In this document: positions 1 to 9,197 of the stretch, piece after piece
Numbering within the stretch: the stretch's first letter is position 1
Layout of the letters: every line of letters begins with the position of its first letter
Assembly: GCF_007997155.1 (NCBI RefSeq)
Contig: NZ_VORT01000005.1
Span: 226,065 to 290,064 of the forward strand
Source: Aequorivita antarctica
GTDB taxonomy: Bacteria > Bacteroidota > Bacteroidia > Flavobacteriales > Flavobacteriaceae
Length of the DNA stretch: 64,000 bases
Reading direction: 5' to 3'
Program-made: the position numbers and the translations under genes
Notes under the pieces: generated by a model
Told to the model about the DNA's origin: nothing
The model's input: only the letters and a program-made list of their open reading frames with translations
The model's database searches: none

Positions 1-1
1 G

Positions 2-109
2 CCAGTCCAGAGCATTCCAACAAACTCGGCGCAATTGGCACTGAAAGTTTTTAACAGACTGAGACGGGGAGTGGACATTGCAGTCAAATCCAGCTCAATA
101 GGAATTTAA
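2..109 (+). CDS. C-terminal fragment, probable mobilisation protein
   Basis: An open frame runs from the window edge to a TAA at 107-109, 7 bp before the coupling-protein start. The visible tail is about 35 residues, basic, with a KVFNRLRRGVDIAVK stretch. In Bacteroidetes conjugative elements the relaxase (MobB) usually sits immediately upstream of the coupling protein, so this is most likely the end of the relaxase gene. The identification rests on position only; no catalytic motif lies in the visible part. Confidence 0.45.
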   Translation, partial: PVQSIPTNSAQLALKVFNRLRRGVDIAVKSSSIGI

Positions 110-116
110 TTTTTAA

Positions 117-1703
117 ATGATGGAATTTAATGACCCCATAAATATTATTACCATCATCGCTCTGGCTGGGTTTATTTTCTATGGAATCTTTCGATTGACA
201 AAATATGGATTTTGGCTAAACCTGATTTTACTCTTTTCGTTGCTGTATTTTATAACCGATGCAATTGGTTGGAAAACTTCACTACTATATTTTGTATGTC
301 CCATATTGCTGATGAACACCATATTGTATGTTTTTTTTCAAAAAGATGACCATACTATTAAAGACAGTTCGAAATACAAAGTTCACTTTAGATTGAACAT
401 CGGTAGTTTCAAAATCCAAAATATAAGAAGGGGTGCTTCGATAATTGGTGCAGCGGGTAGCGGTAAAACGGAAAGCGTAGTCTATGGATTTCTGAAACAT
501 TTTAAAAAATATTCTTTCTGTGGGGTAATACACGACTATAAGGATTTTGAGATAACCGAAATGGCATATCCACTTTTTAGGGAGTCCGATGTCCCTTTTT
601 ATATAATATCGTTTGATAAAATAATACATCGCGTAAATCCCATTGCTCCAAGATATATCGAAAATGAGGAAAGCGTTAATGAGCTCTCCAGGGTCATTAT
701 TGAAAACCTTTTGGAACATAGGGAATCTGGCACCACTGGAAGTACAAAATTCTTTAATGATGCCGCAGAGGGATTGATCGGTGGTCTTATTTGGAGACTC
801 CGAACATCCTATCCGCAATACTGCACATTGCCACATCTTATTGCAATCTACCAATATCTTGACACAGAAAGCTTGGTAGCTTTTTTAAGTACAAATACTA
901 CTTCGCGCGCAATGGCTGATGCGTTTATTAGTGGCAAGGACTCCGAGAGGCAAACGGCAGCGGTAAAGAGTACGTTGGCAAATGCCCTAAAACGTATCAG
1001 CACCCAACATATCTTTATGGCACTTTCTGCAGATGAGGTTCCCCTGAATATAAATAACCGAAGTAATCCAGCCGTTATTTCTGTAGTGAACAATCCAAAA
1101 TTTGAAACTGCCTATTCCCCTGTAATCGCAACAATAATCCATACCATTACCAAGCAGATGAGTGTGCGGAATTCCCTTCCGTCATTTTTAATGATGGAAG
1201 AAGCTCCGACCATACGTTTATTGAATATGCACCGCATCCCAGCAACATTGAGGAGTTATGACATCGCAACTATCTATGTGATGCAGGATAAGATACAGAA
1301 TGATATGATGTACGGGGAGAAGGCAAGCAAGGCCATATTGAGCAACCTTTCCTATCAGTTTTTCGGGAAGGTCAATGATCCTGACACCGCGAAATATTAT
1401 GAGCGTTTCTTCGAGATCATCAAAATGCCCACGCACAGTATCAGCAAAAGTAGCGGCCTGAGTTTTGAAAGCCGGGTTACTAAAGGGGAAAAGGAGGTGT
1501 CCAAACGTAGGGCGGATGTTTTCTTTCGTCTCAAACAGGGACAATTTGTGGCTTTTGCGGATGGGAAGGATAGAAAAGTGCAGTTCAAATTACAGAAGAT
1601 TCAGAGAAGCCTGCCAAATGGGACAAAGGAGTATTCTAAGGTAGATTTGGAAGCTAATTTTGAGAGGATTTATGATGAAGCGAAGTCGATATTTGATAAT
1701 TAA
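117..1703 (+). CDS. mobC: Type IV coupling protein (VirD4/TraG/MobC family)
   Basis: Inner-membrane ATPase that recruits the relaxase-DNA complex to the conjugation channel. The N-terminus has three hydrophobic segments (about residues 8-24, 33-50 and 55-74). A Walker A motif GAAGSGKT follows at 111-118, and a Walker B-like hydrophobic run ending in MMEEAPT at about 357-364. The 528-residue length fits Bacteroidetes MobC/TraG coupling proteins. The start is the first of two consecutive ATG codons; either could be used. It follows the presumed relaxase tail by 7 bp, so the two are probably co-transcribed. It ends 20 bp from the convergent Gabija helicase, which marks the border between mobilisation genes and defence cargo. 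TraG of the transfer operon, the VirB4-like ATPase, is a different gene encoded further right. Confidence 0.88.
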   Translation: MMEFNDPINIITIIALAGFIFYGIFRLTKYGFWLNLILLFSLLYFITDAIGWKTSLLYFVCPILLMNTILYVFFQKDDHTIKDSSKYKVHFRLNIGSFKIQNIRRGASIIGAAGSGKTESVVYGFLKHFKKYSFCGVIHDYKDFEITEMAYPLFRESDVPFYIISFDKIIHRVNPIAPRYIENEESVNELSRVIIENLLEHRESGTTGSTKFFNDAAEGLIGGLIWRLRTSYPQYCTLPHLIAIYQYLDTESLVAFLSTNTTSRAMADAFISGKDSERQTAAVKSTLANALKRISTQHIFMALSADEVPLNINNRSNPAVISVVNNPKFETAYSPVIATIIHTITKQMSVRNSLPSFLMMEEAPTIRLLNMHRIPATLRSYDIATIYVMQDKIQNDMMYGEKASKAILSNLSYQFFGKVNDPDTAKYYERFFEIIKMPTHSISKSSGLSFESRVTKGEKEVSKRRADVFFRLKQGQFVAFADGKDRKVQFKLQKIQRSLPNGTKEYSKVDLEANFERIYDEAKSIFDN

Positions 1704-1723
1704 GTGATGACAGAAAAAATCAA

Positions 1724-3289
1724 TTATAACAACTCAGGAAATTTTAAAGTTGGGGTATCTATTTCAACACCTAAATCATTTAACTTTTGTTTTGTGCTAT
1801 TTGAAATGGGCTCTAAGCAAGCAATACACAATACCTTTCTTGCTCTACTAAAAGCTACATAGCCTAACCTGGGATAGTCACTTGTTGCCCTATCTGAATG
1901 TCCGTCTCTGGTTTCAGTATTTGACTCTAACCAAAGGTTAAGCTCAACTTCATTTTTTGCTACTGCAAGAACAGCATCTAATTCAAGTCCTTTAAACCTA
2001 TGAATATTTGAAACCATTATAGCTTCAGTATCAGTATTAGAAACAATAATTTGACGCAGGTTATCAATTTTGAAAGGAAGATCATTTTTTATAACAAGGT
2101 CGAATGTGTCTTTAATAAAAGAGGCGAATGAATTTTCATTAGTTATAATTTCTGTGCGTATTGCTCTTATTATCTGAACAGCCATTATCCTTAAATCAAA
2201 TGGTGTTAATCCTTGTTCTTCACAAAATGCACTTTGGTTAGTTCCCAAAGATGATAATAATGTGTCTTTAATTTCAGAAACTGCAGAAATTTTAGCAGAT
2301 TTATCTGGTGTAAGAACATTCCCATTCAATGCAGCAACTGCCTTTTTTACTACATCTTTTTTTTTTGCTATTATTCCTCGTTCCTTGTAAGGAATTTTGT
2401 TGCTATCGCATCTTTTAAAGAATTCTGGTAACATTGCAGTTATATTTTGGGTAGCACTTATAAACTTAACAGGCACACCAGAAATTTCGCTATGACAATA
2501 TTGTTCAAATGTATTGGCTTCACAAATCCTTTGACTAAAATTATTTAAGAAAGTCACTATGGTCTTTACAGAGCGCCTGTTAGTTTTATTCAGCGTAGTT
2601 TCGTACTGATTCATCCTTGAAGCCCTAAGAATGGGGATGTTTTGAAAGTTCTTAATTGATGAGTCAAAACTTTGAATGTATTGTTCTGGGTCGCCAACAC
2701 AATATATAGTTGTCTTCTTTTCTTTTCTTAGAGACTCTATAATTCCAAACATTTTATTCCCAGTATCTTGAAATTCATCAACATACAAGTATTGGATTCT
2801 ATTCGCTAGAATTTCTTTAAGTCTTTTATTTTCGAGAGATTTCTCAGCTAAATTTAATGTTTGGTCGTAGGTTATGTATCCGTCTTTATTTAGGGATGTG
2901 GTTAATCTGCTTTTAATATAATTTTTAGCCTTAAAATCGGGTGTTTCGCCAGTATTTTTGAACATCCTGTTTAGAACATCGTCTGTTCCACATTGAATGA
3001 AAAGCTTTTCACCATTAATGTCATTATTATTTAAGCTCGAATAAGGTATTACAATGAAACGATTTAAAAACGAATGAATAGTACCAATAAACAAATTTGG
3101 CGGTATAGCTATTTTTTTTCCAAGACGTTCCTTTATATTTTTTGTAGCTGAGTTAGTATAAGTAACAACCACCATATAGCGGTGTCGTTCTAAGTGTTTT
3201 AGTGCTTGGATTATTTCATCTACCATTCCGTGCGTTTTTCCAGCACCAGGACCTGCAATTACAATTTTTGGTTTACCCACATTTATCAT
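1724..3289 (-). CDS. gajB: GajB, UvrD/PcrA-like helicase of a Gabija system
   Basis: SF1A helicase-like protein of 521 residues, close to known GajB lengths. Motif I GPGAGKT is at residues 13-19, motif Ia-like TYTNSA near 44, motif II DEFQD at 171-175, motif III GDPEQYIQ near 197, and the C-terminal motifs HRFKGLE and FSRAR near 430 and 480. In Gabija, GajB assembles with the GajA nuclease and is activated by DNA or nucleotide changes during phage infection. It starts 1 bp after the gajA stop codon, so the pair is translationally coupled in the usual A-then-B order. Together with the OLD-family partner the assignment is strong; alone it would only be called a UvrD-like helicase. Confidence 0.88.
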   Translation of the reverse strand: MINVGKPKIVIAGPGAGKTHGMVDEIIQALKHLERHRYMVVVTYTNSATKNIKERLGKKIAIPPNLFIGTIHSFLNRFIVIPYSSLNNNDINGEKLFIQCGTDDVLNRMFKNTGETPDFKAKNYIKSRLTTSLNKDGYITYDQTLNLAEKSLENKRLKEILANRIQYLYVDEFQDTGNKMFGIIESLRKEKKTTIYCVGDPEQYIQSFDSSIKNFQNIPILRASRMNQYETTLNKTNRRSVKTIVTFLNNFSQRICEANTFEQYCHSEISGVPVKFISATQNITAMLPEFFKRCDSNKIPYKERGIIAKKKDVVKKAVAALNGNVLTPDKSAKISAVSEIKDTLLSSLGTNQSAFCEEQGLTPFDLRIMAVQIIRAIRTEIITNENSFASFIKDTFDLVIKNDLPFKIDNLRQIIVSNTDTEAIMVSNIHRFKGLELDAVLAVAKNEVELNLWLESNTETRDGHSDRATSDYPRLGYVAFSRARKVLCIACLEPISNSTKQKLNDLGVEIDTPTLKFPELL

Positions 3290-3290
3290 A

Positions 3291-5177
3291 TCACTTACAT
3301 ATTAAAGGGTCTAAAAAACTAATACCATCTTCAATATATTTTGGGATGTTAAAACCTGTATGTTCAGCAGTTAGTGACAATGATAGTTGCAAAGCAAATT
3401 CACTTTTATAATCTTCAATCAAAGAAAAGTAGTTTTCGACATTAATATCATCTGTGCCCAAATCATCTACATATTTTTCCCCAGCATTTGGTCGTACTAT
3501 TTTAAGTGTCCCACAGAGTATTTTTTTACCTTCTTTACTTTTATTGCAGTCTATTAAATCTTTTTCAAAAGTAGATAGTTCCGAAATTTGGACATTTATT
3601 TTATCTACACCATCATATTTGTTTTTGAGTTCTTCAGCTCTATCTTCGGATTTAGTTCCAATATCGCTATCCGTAAGAACTAAGCATTTCGTATGAAAAC
3701 CATTTACAACTATCTGCAAAAAATTCTTGAACGCAAGCCCGTTGACATTGACAATAGCGCAAGCAGATTGGTCAACAGTTTCGCCTGTCTTAATTTTATA
3801 GAATATAGGAAAGAGAAGCTTTTCAGAGATTCCTTCTACCAAAGCTAATCGTCTTGAATAAAACAAATTAATGTTTTCACTATCGAGATATTTTTTGAGA
3901 TAATTTATCTGTCTTTTTTCTTCAGCAGTTGTTCCAAAACCATCTAAAATATAATGAGCCTGAACATTGCCATTTTTAAAATGCAGGACAACGGTATTTT
4001 CAAAATCAATTTTGGTAGTGATATGATTCGAATGTGAAGTGAGAATTAGCTGTATGTCTTTTCTATACGTTCCATCCTCTTCTTTAATGAGTCCTTCTAG
4101 ATTTGAGGCTAAATGATTTTGCAGATTTGCGTGAAGATGGGCTTCCGGCTCTTCAAGCCCCACTATTCTAAAAAAAGTGGACTGCATACGCTCTGGGTCC
4201 TCTATGAATGATAACATTAATGAAATGAATAAAAGGTTATTTCGTCCAGTTCCATTACGTTCAATTTTTATAGGGTTATCATTATAAATTAAACTTAGCT
4301 TTCTTAACAAATCGGCTACGTTGGGAAGAGAGAAAATAAGGTCAACAACGTTATTAGATGTTTCTGTGCTCAACGAAATTTTATCCAGTTGTTCCGAAAT
4401 ACGATTTTTTATCCCTGAAATAGCATCATTATCTTCAATAGCCCTTTGAAGACCCACTAACTGTTTCTTCAAATCTTGATACTCAGTTTCTTCATTTGCA
4501 TTTAATACCCTAAATAATAAGCCATTATTTCTACTAGCTGAAAGTTCTGATTTCGCATCTCTTAGGGCGTCCAGTAACTCAAATTTTAGTTGATTTAAAT
4601 GATAAGCGTTTGCTAAGCTTTCGTTTTGATTTCCACCGTGTATGCGGTAGTGATATTTTGAAATTGGAAAATTTATAAGATTCAATATCTCGCTTTCCGG
4701 TATTTTTTTAAATTCTTCAGTTCCTAATTCCTCTTCGTAATCCTTAAGAAACTGTCTTTGTTGTGTGATTTCTTCAACTTTGTCAAAAGACGATATTGGA
4801 GCGAATGTATAGGTAAGTGTAGCTTCAGTAAAATCAGAATTGCTCATCCAATCTGTTATTACAGCTTCTTGTTTTAAATTCCAGTCTTTAAGAGTGGCCT
4901 TTATTACAATTTTGGGGTATAATATATCTTGTGGTGGAATGGAAGTATTTAAGATTGACTTCTTAAGTTCCAAGATAGTGTTGTAATTAAAATCCGAAAT
5001 TTCAAGTATACGCCTTTTGAAAAAAGATACATCTTGGCTGAATATTAAACCTAATGAATCTAACAGGTTGGATTTTCCGATATTATTTTCCCCAATAATT
5101 TGAGTAACGGGTTTTAGTTTTACATTAAAATTGGTAAAGTTTCTATAATTGGAAATTTCAAGTTGGGATACATACAT
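3291..5177 (-). CDS. gajA: GajA, OLD-family ATPase/TOPRIM nuclease of Gabija
   Basis: Overcoming-lysogenisation-defect (OLD) nuclease with an N-terminal ABC-type ATPase and a C-terminal TOPRIM domain. The Walker A-like motif GENNIGKS is at residues 29-36, directly after the SMC/RecF-like start with SNYRNF. A Walker B-like EEPEAHLH lies near 345. TOPRIM residues are the Glu in LALVEGISE near 445 and the acidic LTDSDIG near 501. GajA nicks DNA and is held inactive by ATP. At 628 residues it is slightly longer than the Bacillus prototype. gajB follows with a 1-bp gap; a nuclease-like gene lies 69 bp upstream on the same strand. It is cargo between the mobilisation and transfer genes of the element. 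Confidence 0.9.
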   Translation of the reverse strand: MYVSQLEISNYRNFTNFNVKLKPVTQIIGENNIGKSNLLDSLGLIFSQDVSFFKRRILEISDFNYNTILELKKSILNTSIPPQDILYPKIVIKATLKDWNLKQEAVITDWMSNSDFTEATLTYTFAPISSFDKVEEITQQRQFLKDYEEELGTEEFKKIPESEILNLINFPISKYHYRIHGGNQNESLANAYHLNQLKFELLDALRDAKSELSASRNNGLLFRVLNANEETEYQDLKKQLVGLQRAIEDNDAISGIKNRISEQLDKISLSTETSNNVVDLIFSLPNVADLLRKLSLIYNDNPIKIERNGTGRNNLLFISLMLSFIEDPERMQSTFFRIVGLEEPEAHLHANLQNHLASNLEGLIKEEDGTYRKDIQLILTSHSNHITTKIDFENTVVLHFKNGNVQAHYILDGFGTTAEEKRQINYLKKYLDSENINLFYSRRLALVEGISEKLLFPIFYKIKTGETVDQSACAIVNVNGLAFKNFLQIVVNGFHTKCLVLTDSDIGTKSEDRAEELKNKYDGVDKINVQISELSTFEKDLIDCNKSKEGKKILCGTLKIVRPNAGEKYVDDLGTDDINVENYFSLIEDYKSEFALQLSLSLTAEHTGFNIPKYIEDGISFLDPLICK

Positions 5178-5246
5178 ATTATAAGCAAATGATTTTTAGC
5201 TTATAAATTTAACAAAGTTTTTCCTGCTTTTATGATTGCGGGACTA

Positions 5247-6434
5247 CTAAAGTCCAAATCCTTTAAAATCTTCCTTCCTGTAAGCTTTACTATTTGAGAT
5301 AGTTGGTTTTTTAAAATAGCCTAATTCGTCTTGTACTTCTTTGGCGCGTGTAATAAATTTTTCACTCATTTCTGGAATGTAGTGAGAACAAATATCATAA
5401 ACATCTCGTCCATCACCATTGTTGCCAAATGCTATACCAATGACCCAATCAACAGTTGGATTGTCCATTCTTGCTACTATACATCTTAACTCTAATTCTT
5501 TTTCTTTGCCTTCCCAGTTCAAGGATGTTAATGGCATAAAAACATAACAATGTTTTGCATCTTTCAGAGGCCTTAACATTCGGGCACTTGATTTTCTTTG
5601 AATAGCATTATCTAAAATGCCGCCTAATTCTATTCTGTTTATACGAGATTCTTGATTGATAACTCGAATAGCTTCCTCTAATTCGTTTCTGCGTTCGTCT
5701 GTTGTTTCTTCGGAAATATGGTAGTCGTGCAATTGAGCAATCATATAATCCCAAATTTTACTTTGAGGTAAAAGTTTTTGCCATTCTACATATTCTTCGG
5801 ATTCTACGTAAGATTCCCATAAGCCACCATCTGATACTATTGAATCAACTTTTTTATCAATATCAAGACCAGTCTGAATGTAGAAAGCAAGAAAATCAGA
5901 TTCTTTGGGCATTGAAAAGTATTTTCCTTTTAGAAATTGCACTTTGTCAGTAAGGTATCTTGTAAAATCTGTTATAGTGTCTAATTCGGTTAAAAGTATA
6001 GAGGTTGTTTCCTCATCAAAAACGTGTATGTAGCCTTGACCAAAATTCCCATATGGTAAAGGGAATGTGTTGTCACTTCCAAATGCAATAGAAATCCTAA
6101 ATATTATCCTGTTGTTTTTAGGTGGAAGAGAAATCTTATTTGTTCTATTTTTCGAATATACTTCATCTACAGTTTTAAGAAAGCGCTCTGCACCATAAAT
6201 TTGCTTTGCTGAATCTTCAACTGCTTTTTTCAACCAACGCTCGTATTGAACTTTTTTATCAGTATGGCTAGACACCCTAATATCCTTTACCGATATGATT
6301 AAAATATAATTGCCAAACACAACTAAAACATCACACAATTCTTTATTCTTTTTGCCTATTGGATTGGGGAAATTCCAAAAAGGAAGAAACGATTTTTGGC
6401 AAAGTTCTGCAACGTACTGTTCAGATGGTGTCAT
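5247..6434 (-). CDS. Nuclease-like protein upstream of Gabija, unknown function
   Basis: The 395-residue protein has no signal peptide or membrane segment. Its N-terminus (residues 1-60) contains ELCDVLVVFGNY followed by IISVKDI. This resembles the beta-hairpin D...(E/S)xK arrangement of PD-(D/E)XK nucleases and the NERD-like family, so a DNA- or RNA-cutting fold is my inference. The rest, including a segment near 290-330 with LRCIVARMDNPTVDWVIGIAF, is not recognised. It reads into gajA after a 69-bp gap and is divergent from the Schlafen/AlbA gene. It could be a third Gabija-linked gene or a separate defence gene. A Bacteroidetes -7-like TAAATTTG occurs upstream at 6490-6497 (minus strand). 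Confidence 0.6.
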   Translation of the reverse strand: MTPSEQYVAELCQKSFLPFWNFPNPIGKKNKELCDVLVVFGNYILIISVKDIRVSSHTDKKVQYERWLKKAVEDSAKQIYGAERFLKTVDEVYSKNRTNKISLPPKNNRIIFRISIAFGSDNTFPLPYGNFGQGYIHVFDEETTSILLTELDTITDFTRYLTDKVQFLKGKYFSMPKESDFLAFYIQTGLDIDKKVDSIVSDGGLWESYVESEEYVEWQKLLPQSKIWDYMIAQLHDYHISEETTDERRNELEEAIRVINQESRINRIELGGILDNAIQRKSSARMLRPLKDAKHCYVFMPLTSLNWEGKEKELELRCIVARMDNPTVDWVIGIAFGNNGDGRDVYDICSHYIPEMSEKFITRAKEVQDELGYFKKPTISNSKAYRKEDFKGFGL

Positions 6435-6489
6435 AAAAAAAATTGGATATCAAGTTTTTTTTCACAAAGAAAGAATAAAATATGATTTA

Positions 6490-6497
6490 CAAATTTA
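6490..6497 (-). promoter_or_regulatory. Possible -7 element for the nuclease-like/gajAB operon
   Basis: On the minus strand the octamer TAAATTTG matches the Bacteroidetes -7 consensus TAnnTTTG, about 56 bp before the start at 6434. No clear TTG -33 box is seen at the expected distance, so support is partial. Confidence 0.3.
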
Positions 6498-6586
6498 AAA
6501 ATACCCGACACTTTATCTCAGAAAGCAGAATCTATTTTCACAACTTAATATCAGTATCTTTACTGCCTGATTTTATTATTTAATTA

Positions 6587-7969
6587 ATGACCGAAACCAA
6601 TCGCTTAGAATATAAAAGAGAACTTTCCGAAGGACTTGAAAAAGAGGTTGTCGCTTTTTTGAACTATCGTGAAGGTGGCATTCTATTTATTGGCATAGAT
6701 AAAAATGGAAACACATACGGATTGACAGATTCTGATGGAGACCAACTAAAACTAAAAGACAGATTAAAAAATAATATTCGTCCCTCTGCAATGGGGCTAT
6801 TTGATATTGTTAGTGAAGTTAGGGATGGAATGGACATCCTCAAAGTCATTGTCGCCAGTGGCCCGGAAAAACCATATCATCTCAAAAAATATGGGATGAG
6901 TGAAAAAGGTTGTTTTATTCGTTTAGGTTCAGCCGCAGAACCTATGCCACAAAAGATGATTGATGAGCTTTTTGCCAGACGCACCCGTAATTCCATAAGC
7001 AAAATCAAGGCAAATAGACAAGATTTAACTTTCAGTCAATTAAAAATATATTATCAAGAATCAGGTTATAGTCTTGGGAATACTTTTGCTAAAAATCTGG
7101 AACTTCTTACTGAAGACGGTTTATATAATTATGCTGCCTATTTATTGGCTGACAAAAATAATACATCTTTAAAAGTTGCTAAATATTCAGGTACAACTCG
7201 TGCGGATTTAATAGAAAGCAACGAATATGGTCACGAAAGTTTGGTAAAAGCGACCAAACAAGTTATTGATAAAATTGCGGTAGAGAATAAAACCAATACT
7301 AAAATCACATCCAAAGAACGACAACAGAACAATCTTTGGAATCCGATTGCCCTGCGTGAAGCCATCATCAATGCGTTTGTCCACAATGATTATACAAATG
7401 AAATTCCCCCAAAATTTGAAATCTTTTCAGACCGAATTGAGATTACATCTGCTGGTGGATTGCCGGAAGGTTTGAGCAAACAAGAATTTTTTGAAGGCTT
7501 TTCTGTTCCTCGGAATAAAGAACTGATGCGTATTTTTAAGGATTTAGAATTGGTGGAACAGTTGGGTTCTGGTATTCCACGTATTTTAGAACACTATGGA
7601 AAAGAGAGTTTTAGCTTTAGTGAAAACTTTCTTCGAATGACATTGGTTACTAATAAAACTGCTGTTAATGTTGCTGATAAAGATGATACTACTAATGATA
7701 ATGAAAAAGGTGGTGTAATAGGTGGTGTAATAGGTAGTGAAATAGGTGGTGCAATTGAAGAAAGTACTAAACTTACTAAAAGACAAAAAGAAGTTTTAAA
7801 ACTTATAGTAGCAAATGAAGCTATAACTTATAACGAGATAGCTGAAGAATTAGGTATTAACGAATCTGCTGTAGGAAAACATATTAATTCCATTAAACAT
7901 AAAGGTTTTTTAGAAAGGAAGGAAGGTACAAGAGGATATTGGCAAGTTAATTTAAAGGGTGAAAATTAA
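6587..7969 (+). CDS. Schlafen/AlbA_2-type ATP-binding regulator with C-terminal winged helix
   Basis: Member of the 'RecG-like/AlbA_2 DNA-binding' family of 460 residues. Residues 1-130 form the Schlafen AlbA_2 domain (LEYKRELSEG, then FLNYREGGILFIGID). A HATPase-like segment follows near 255-345 (REAIINAFVHNDY, then GSGIPRILE). The C-terminus (about 405-455) is a winged helix with EIAEELGINESAVGKHI. Such proteins are transcription regulators or defence-associated factors; which applies here is not visible. A low-complexity linker of Gly-Gly-Val-Ile-Gly units near residues 375-390 is encoded by four 12-bp repeats. The gene is divergent from the nuclease-like/Gabija operon across 152 bp and may control it. 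It ends near a weak AAGGGTG/CACCCTT hairpin (7955-7980). Confidence 0.75.
   Translation: MTETNRLEYKRELSEGLEKEVVAFLNYREGGILFIGIDKNGNTYGLTDSDGDQLKLKDRLKNNIRPSAMGLFDIVSEVRDGMDILKVIVASGPEKPYHLKKYGMSEKGCFIRLGSAAEPMPQKMIDELFARRTRNSISKIKANRQDLTFSQLKIYYQESGYSLGNTFAKNLELLTEDGLYNYAAYLLADKNNTSLKVAKYSGTTRADLIESNEYGHESLVKATKQVIDKIAVENKTNTKITSKERQQNNLWNPIALREAIINAFVHNDYTNEIPPKFEIFSDRIEITSAGGLPEGLSKQEFFEGFSVPRNKELMRIFKDLELVEQLGSGIPRILEHYGKESFSFSENFLRMTLVTNKTAVNVADKDDTTNDNEKGGVIGGVIGSEIGGAIEESTKLTKRQKEVLKLIVANEAITYNEIAEELGINESAVGKHINSIKHKGFLERKEGTRGYWQVNLKGEN
7709..7756 (+). repeat. In-frame 4 x 12-bp tandem repeat
   Basis: Four 12-bp units, two exact GGTGGTGTAATA followed by two variants, encode GGVI/GGVI/GSEI/GGAI between the ATPase-like and winged-helix parts of the Schlafen-like protein. 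The unit is a multiple of three, so slippage would lengthen or shorten the linker without breaking the frame. Confidence 0.85.
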
Positions 7970-7993
7970 CTTACACCCTTATGGGATAGTGCT

Positions 7994-8356
7994 TTAAAAA
8001 GGTGATTTCTCCTTCAATCCCTTCTCCGCAACCTTCCACATTCCATCATTTTTGACAAGCTTAAAAGTCTCCGGCTTCTCTTCATAAGAAGTAGAGAATT
8101 GAACCCAAGCAACATCCCCATCAACTTTTTCCTGTAAAACCTTAAAGTTGGATTTTCCAGAAGTTTCGGCGGTCATTATATCCTGTATGGATAAGAAAGC
8201 CTCATAGCTTTCAGGAGTAGTGTATTCTTTTAATTTCTGATTGTCTTTACTATAGAAACTTTCCACAACAACTTTAGATGTTTCAGTAGGGGACAGGTTT
8301 TGTTGAGAGCAAGCTGCACCAACAAGAAGCAGAAGTATTAACGCTAAATTTTTCAT
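7994..8356 (-). CDS. DUF4878-type lipoprotein at the end of the tra operon
   Basis: A small 120-residue lipoprotein. The signal peptide MKNLALILLLLVGAAC ends in a lipobox with Cys at residue 16. The remainder has the SnoaL/DUF4878-like pattern (VVESFYSKDNQKLKEY, AWVQFSTSYEE, then LVKNDGMWKV). It begins 7 bp after traN and is the last gene of the transfer operon. Lipoproteins at this position in conjugative elements may act in surface exclusion or pore assembly, but nothing in the sequence proves either. Confidence 0.7.
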   Translation of the reverse strand: MKNLALILLLLVGAACSQQNLSPTETSKVVVESFYSKDNQKLKEYTTPESYEAFLSIQDIMTAETSGKSNFKVLQEKVDGDVAWVQFSTSYEEKPETFKLVKNDGMWKVAEKGLKEKSPF

Positions 8357-8363
8357 ATCAGTT

Positions 8364-9197
8364 TCAATTTGGGTTATTGATATATTTATTGGATACTTTC
8401 ATTTTTATATTTCGCTCTCCATTTTTTTCATTCAATTCCAAAACAATCATTTTGTCATTGCTTAATGAAAACTTGGGAAGAACATAAACCATTCTTTTTA
8501 TTTCTTTCTCGCCAACTTTGGTCGGCACATTATACTTGAAATTTGGATGCTGTGAAATTCGCTGTATTGACTTCTTTTTCCCCTGTTTTCTGGTTTGTGT
8601 CGAAATATCCAAGAAATTCAGGTCATAGTCCAACGAAGACTTGTTTTCAATTTTGATTACGAAATATAGCTCCTCCTTGTCAAAAACAATGTTTTCCAAA
8701 CTTAGAACAATACCGTTTTTACGTTTTTGAATGTTCCCAATATGTTGTTTCCTTGTCAACAGAAAAGAACAAAACCTTTCGTAGTAAAATGTTTTGTCCG
8801 TGAACAGATTGGCAACATTAGTAGAATCGGAACTCTCTGTAAATCTTGGCTGCTCAAATCCAATGTTTTCCGATTGGGGAATAAAATAATTCAGCTTTTC
8901 CAGTTGCTCCTTATAGCTTATGATGTATGTAAAAATTGAGCCATTGGAATTGATAATTAAAAGATTGCTTGGCTTTCCGGGCTTTGCCTGGAGCAGCCCA
9001 AAGTATTGTTCCTTTTCGCGATTATAGGTAAATACGAAATTATCGGAACCTACTATTCCCTGGCGAACTGGGTTGGGAAAAAACAGGGAAACGTTCTTTT
9101 GATCGTTTGCAAAAATAGTATCCATTGGGGTTATATTTTGTGCTTCTAACAAGATGCTGGCAAGAAATAAACTTGCAAATAAAATTGAATTTTTCAT
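8364..9197 (-). CDS. traN: Conjugative transposon protein TraN (DUF4138)
   Basis: Outer-channel component of the Bacteroidetes conjugation apparatus, VirB9-like in role. The 277-residue protein has a signal peptide (residues 1-19, ending LLEAQ), an N-terminal beta-rich region containing VSLFFPNPVRQG, and a C-terminal segment with LENIVFDKEELYFVIKIEN. This is the pattern of the TraN/DUF4138 family. It overlaps traM by 4 bp, indicating translational coupling, and is followed after 7 bp by the lipoprotein gene. Confidence 0.85.
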   Translation of the reverse strand: MKNSILFASLFLASILLEAQNITPMDTIFANDQKNVSLFFPNPVRQGIVGSDNFVFTYNREKEQYFGLLQAKPGKPSNLLIINSNGSIFTYIISYKEQLEKLNYFIPQSENIGFEQPRFTESSDSTNVANLFTDKTFYYERFCSFLLTRKQHIGNIQKRKNGIVLSLENIVFDKEELYFVIKIENKSSLDYDLNFLDISTQTRKQGKKKSIQRISQHPNFKYNVPTKVGEKEIKRMVYVLPKFSLSNDKMIVLELNEKNGERNIKMKVSNKYINNPN

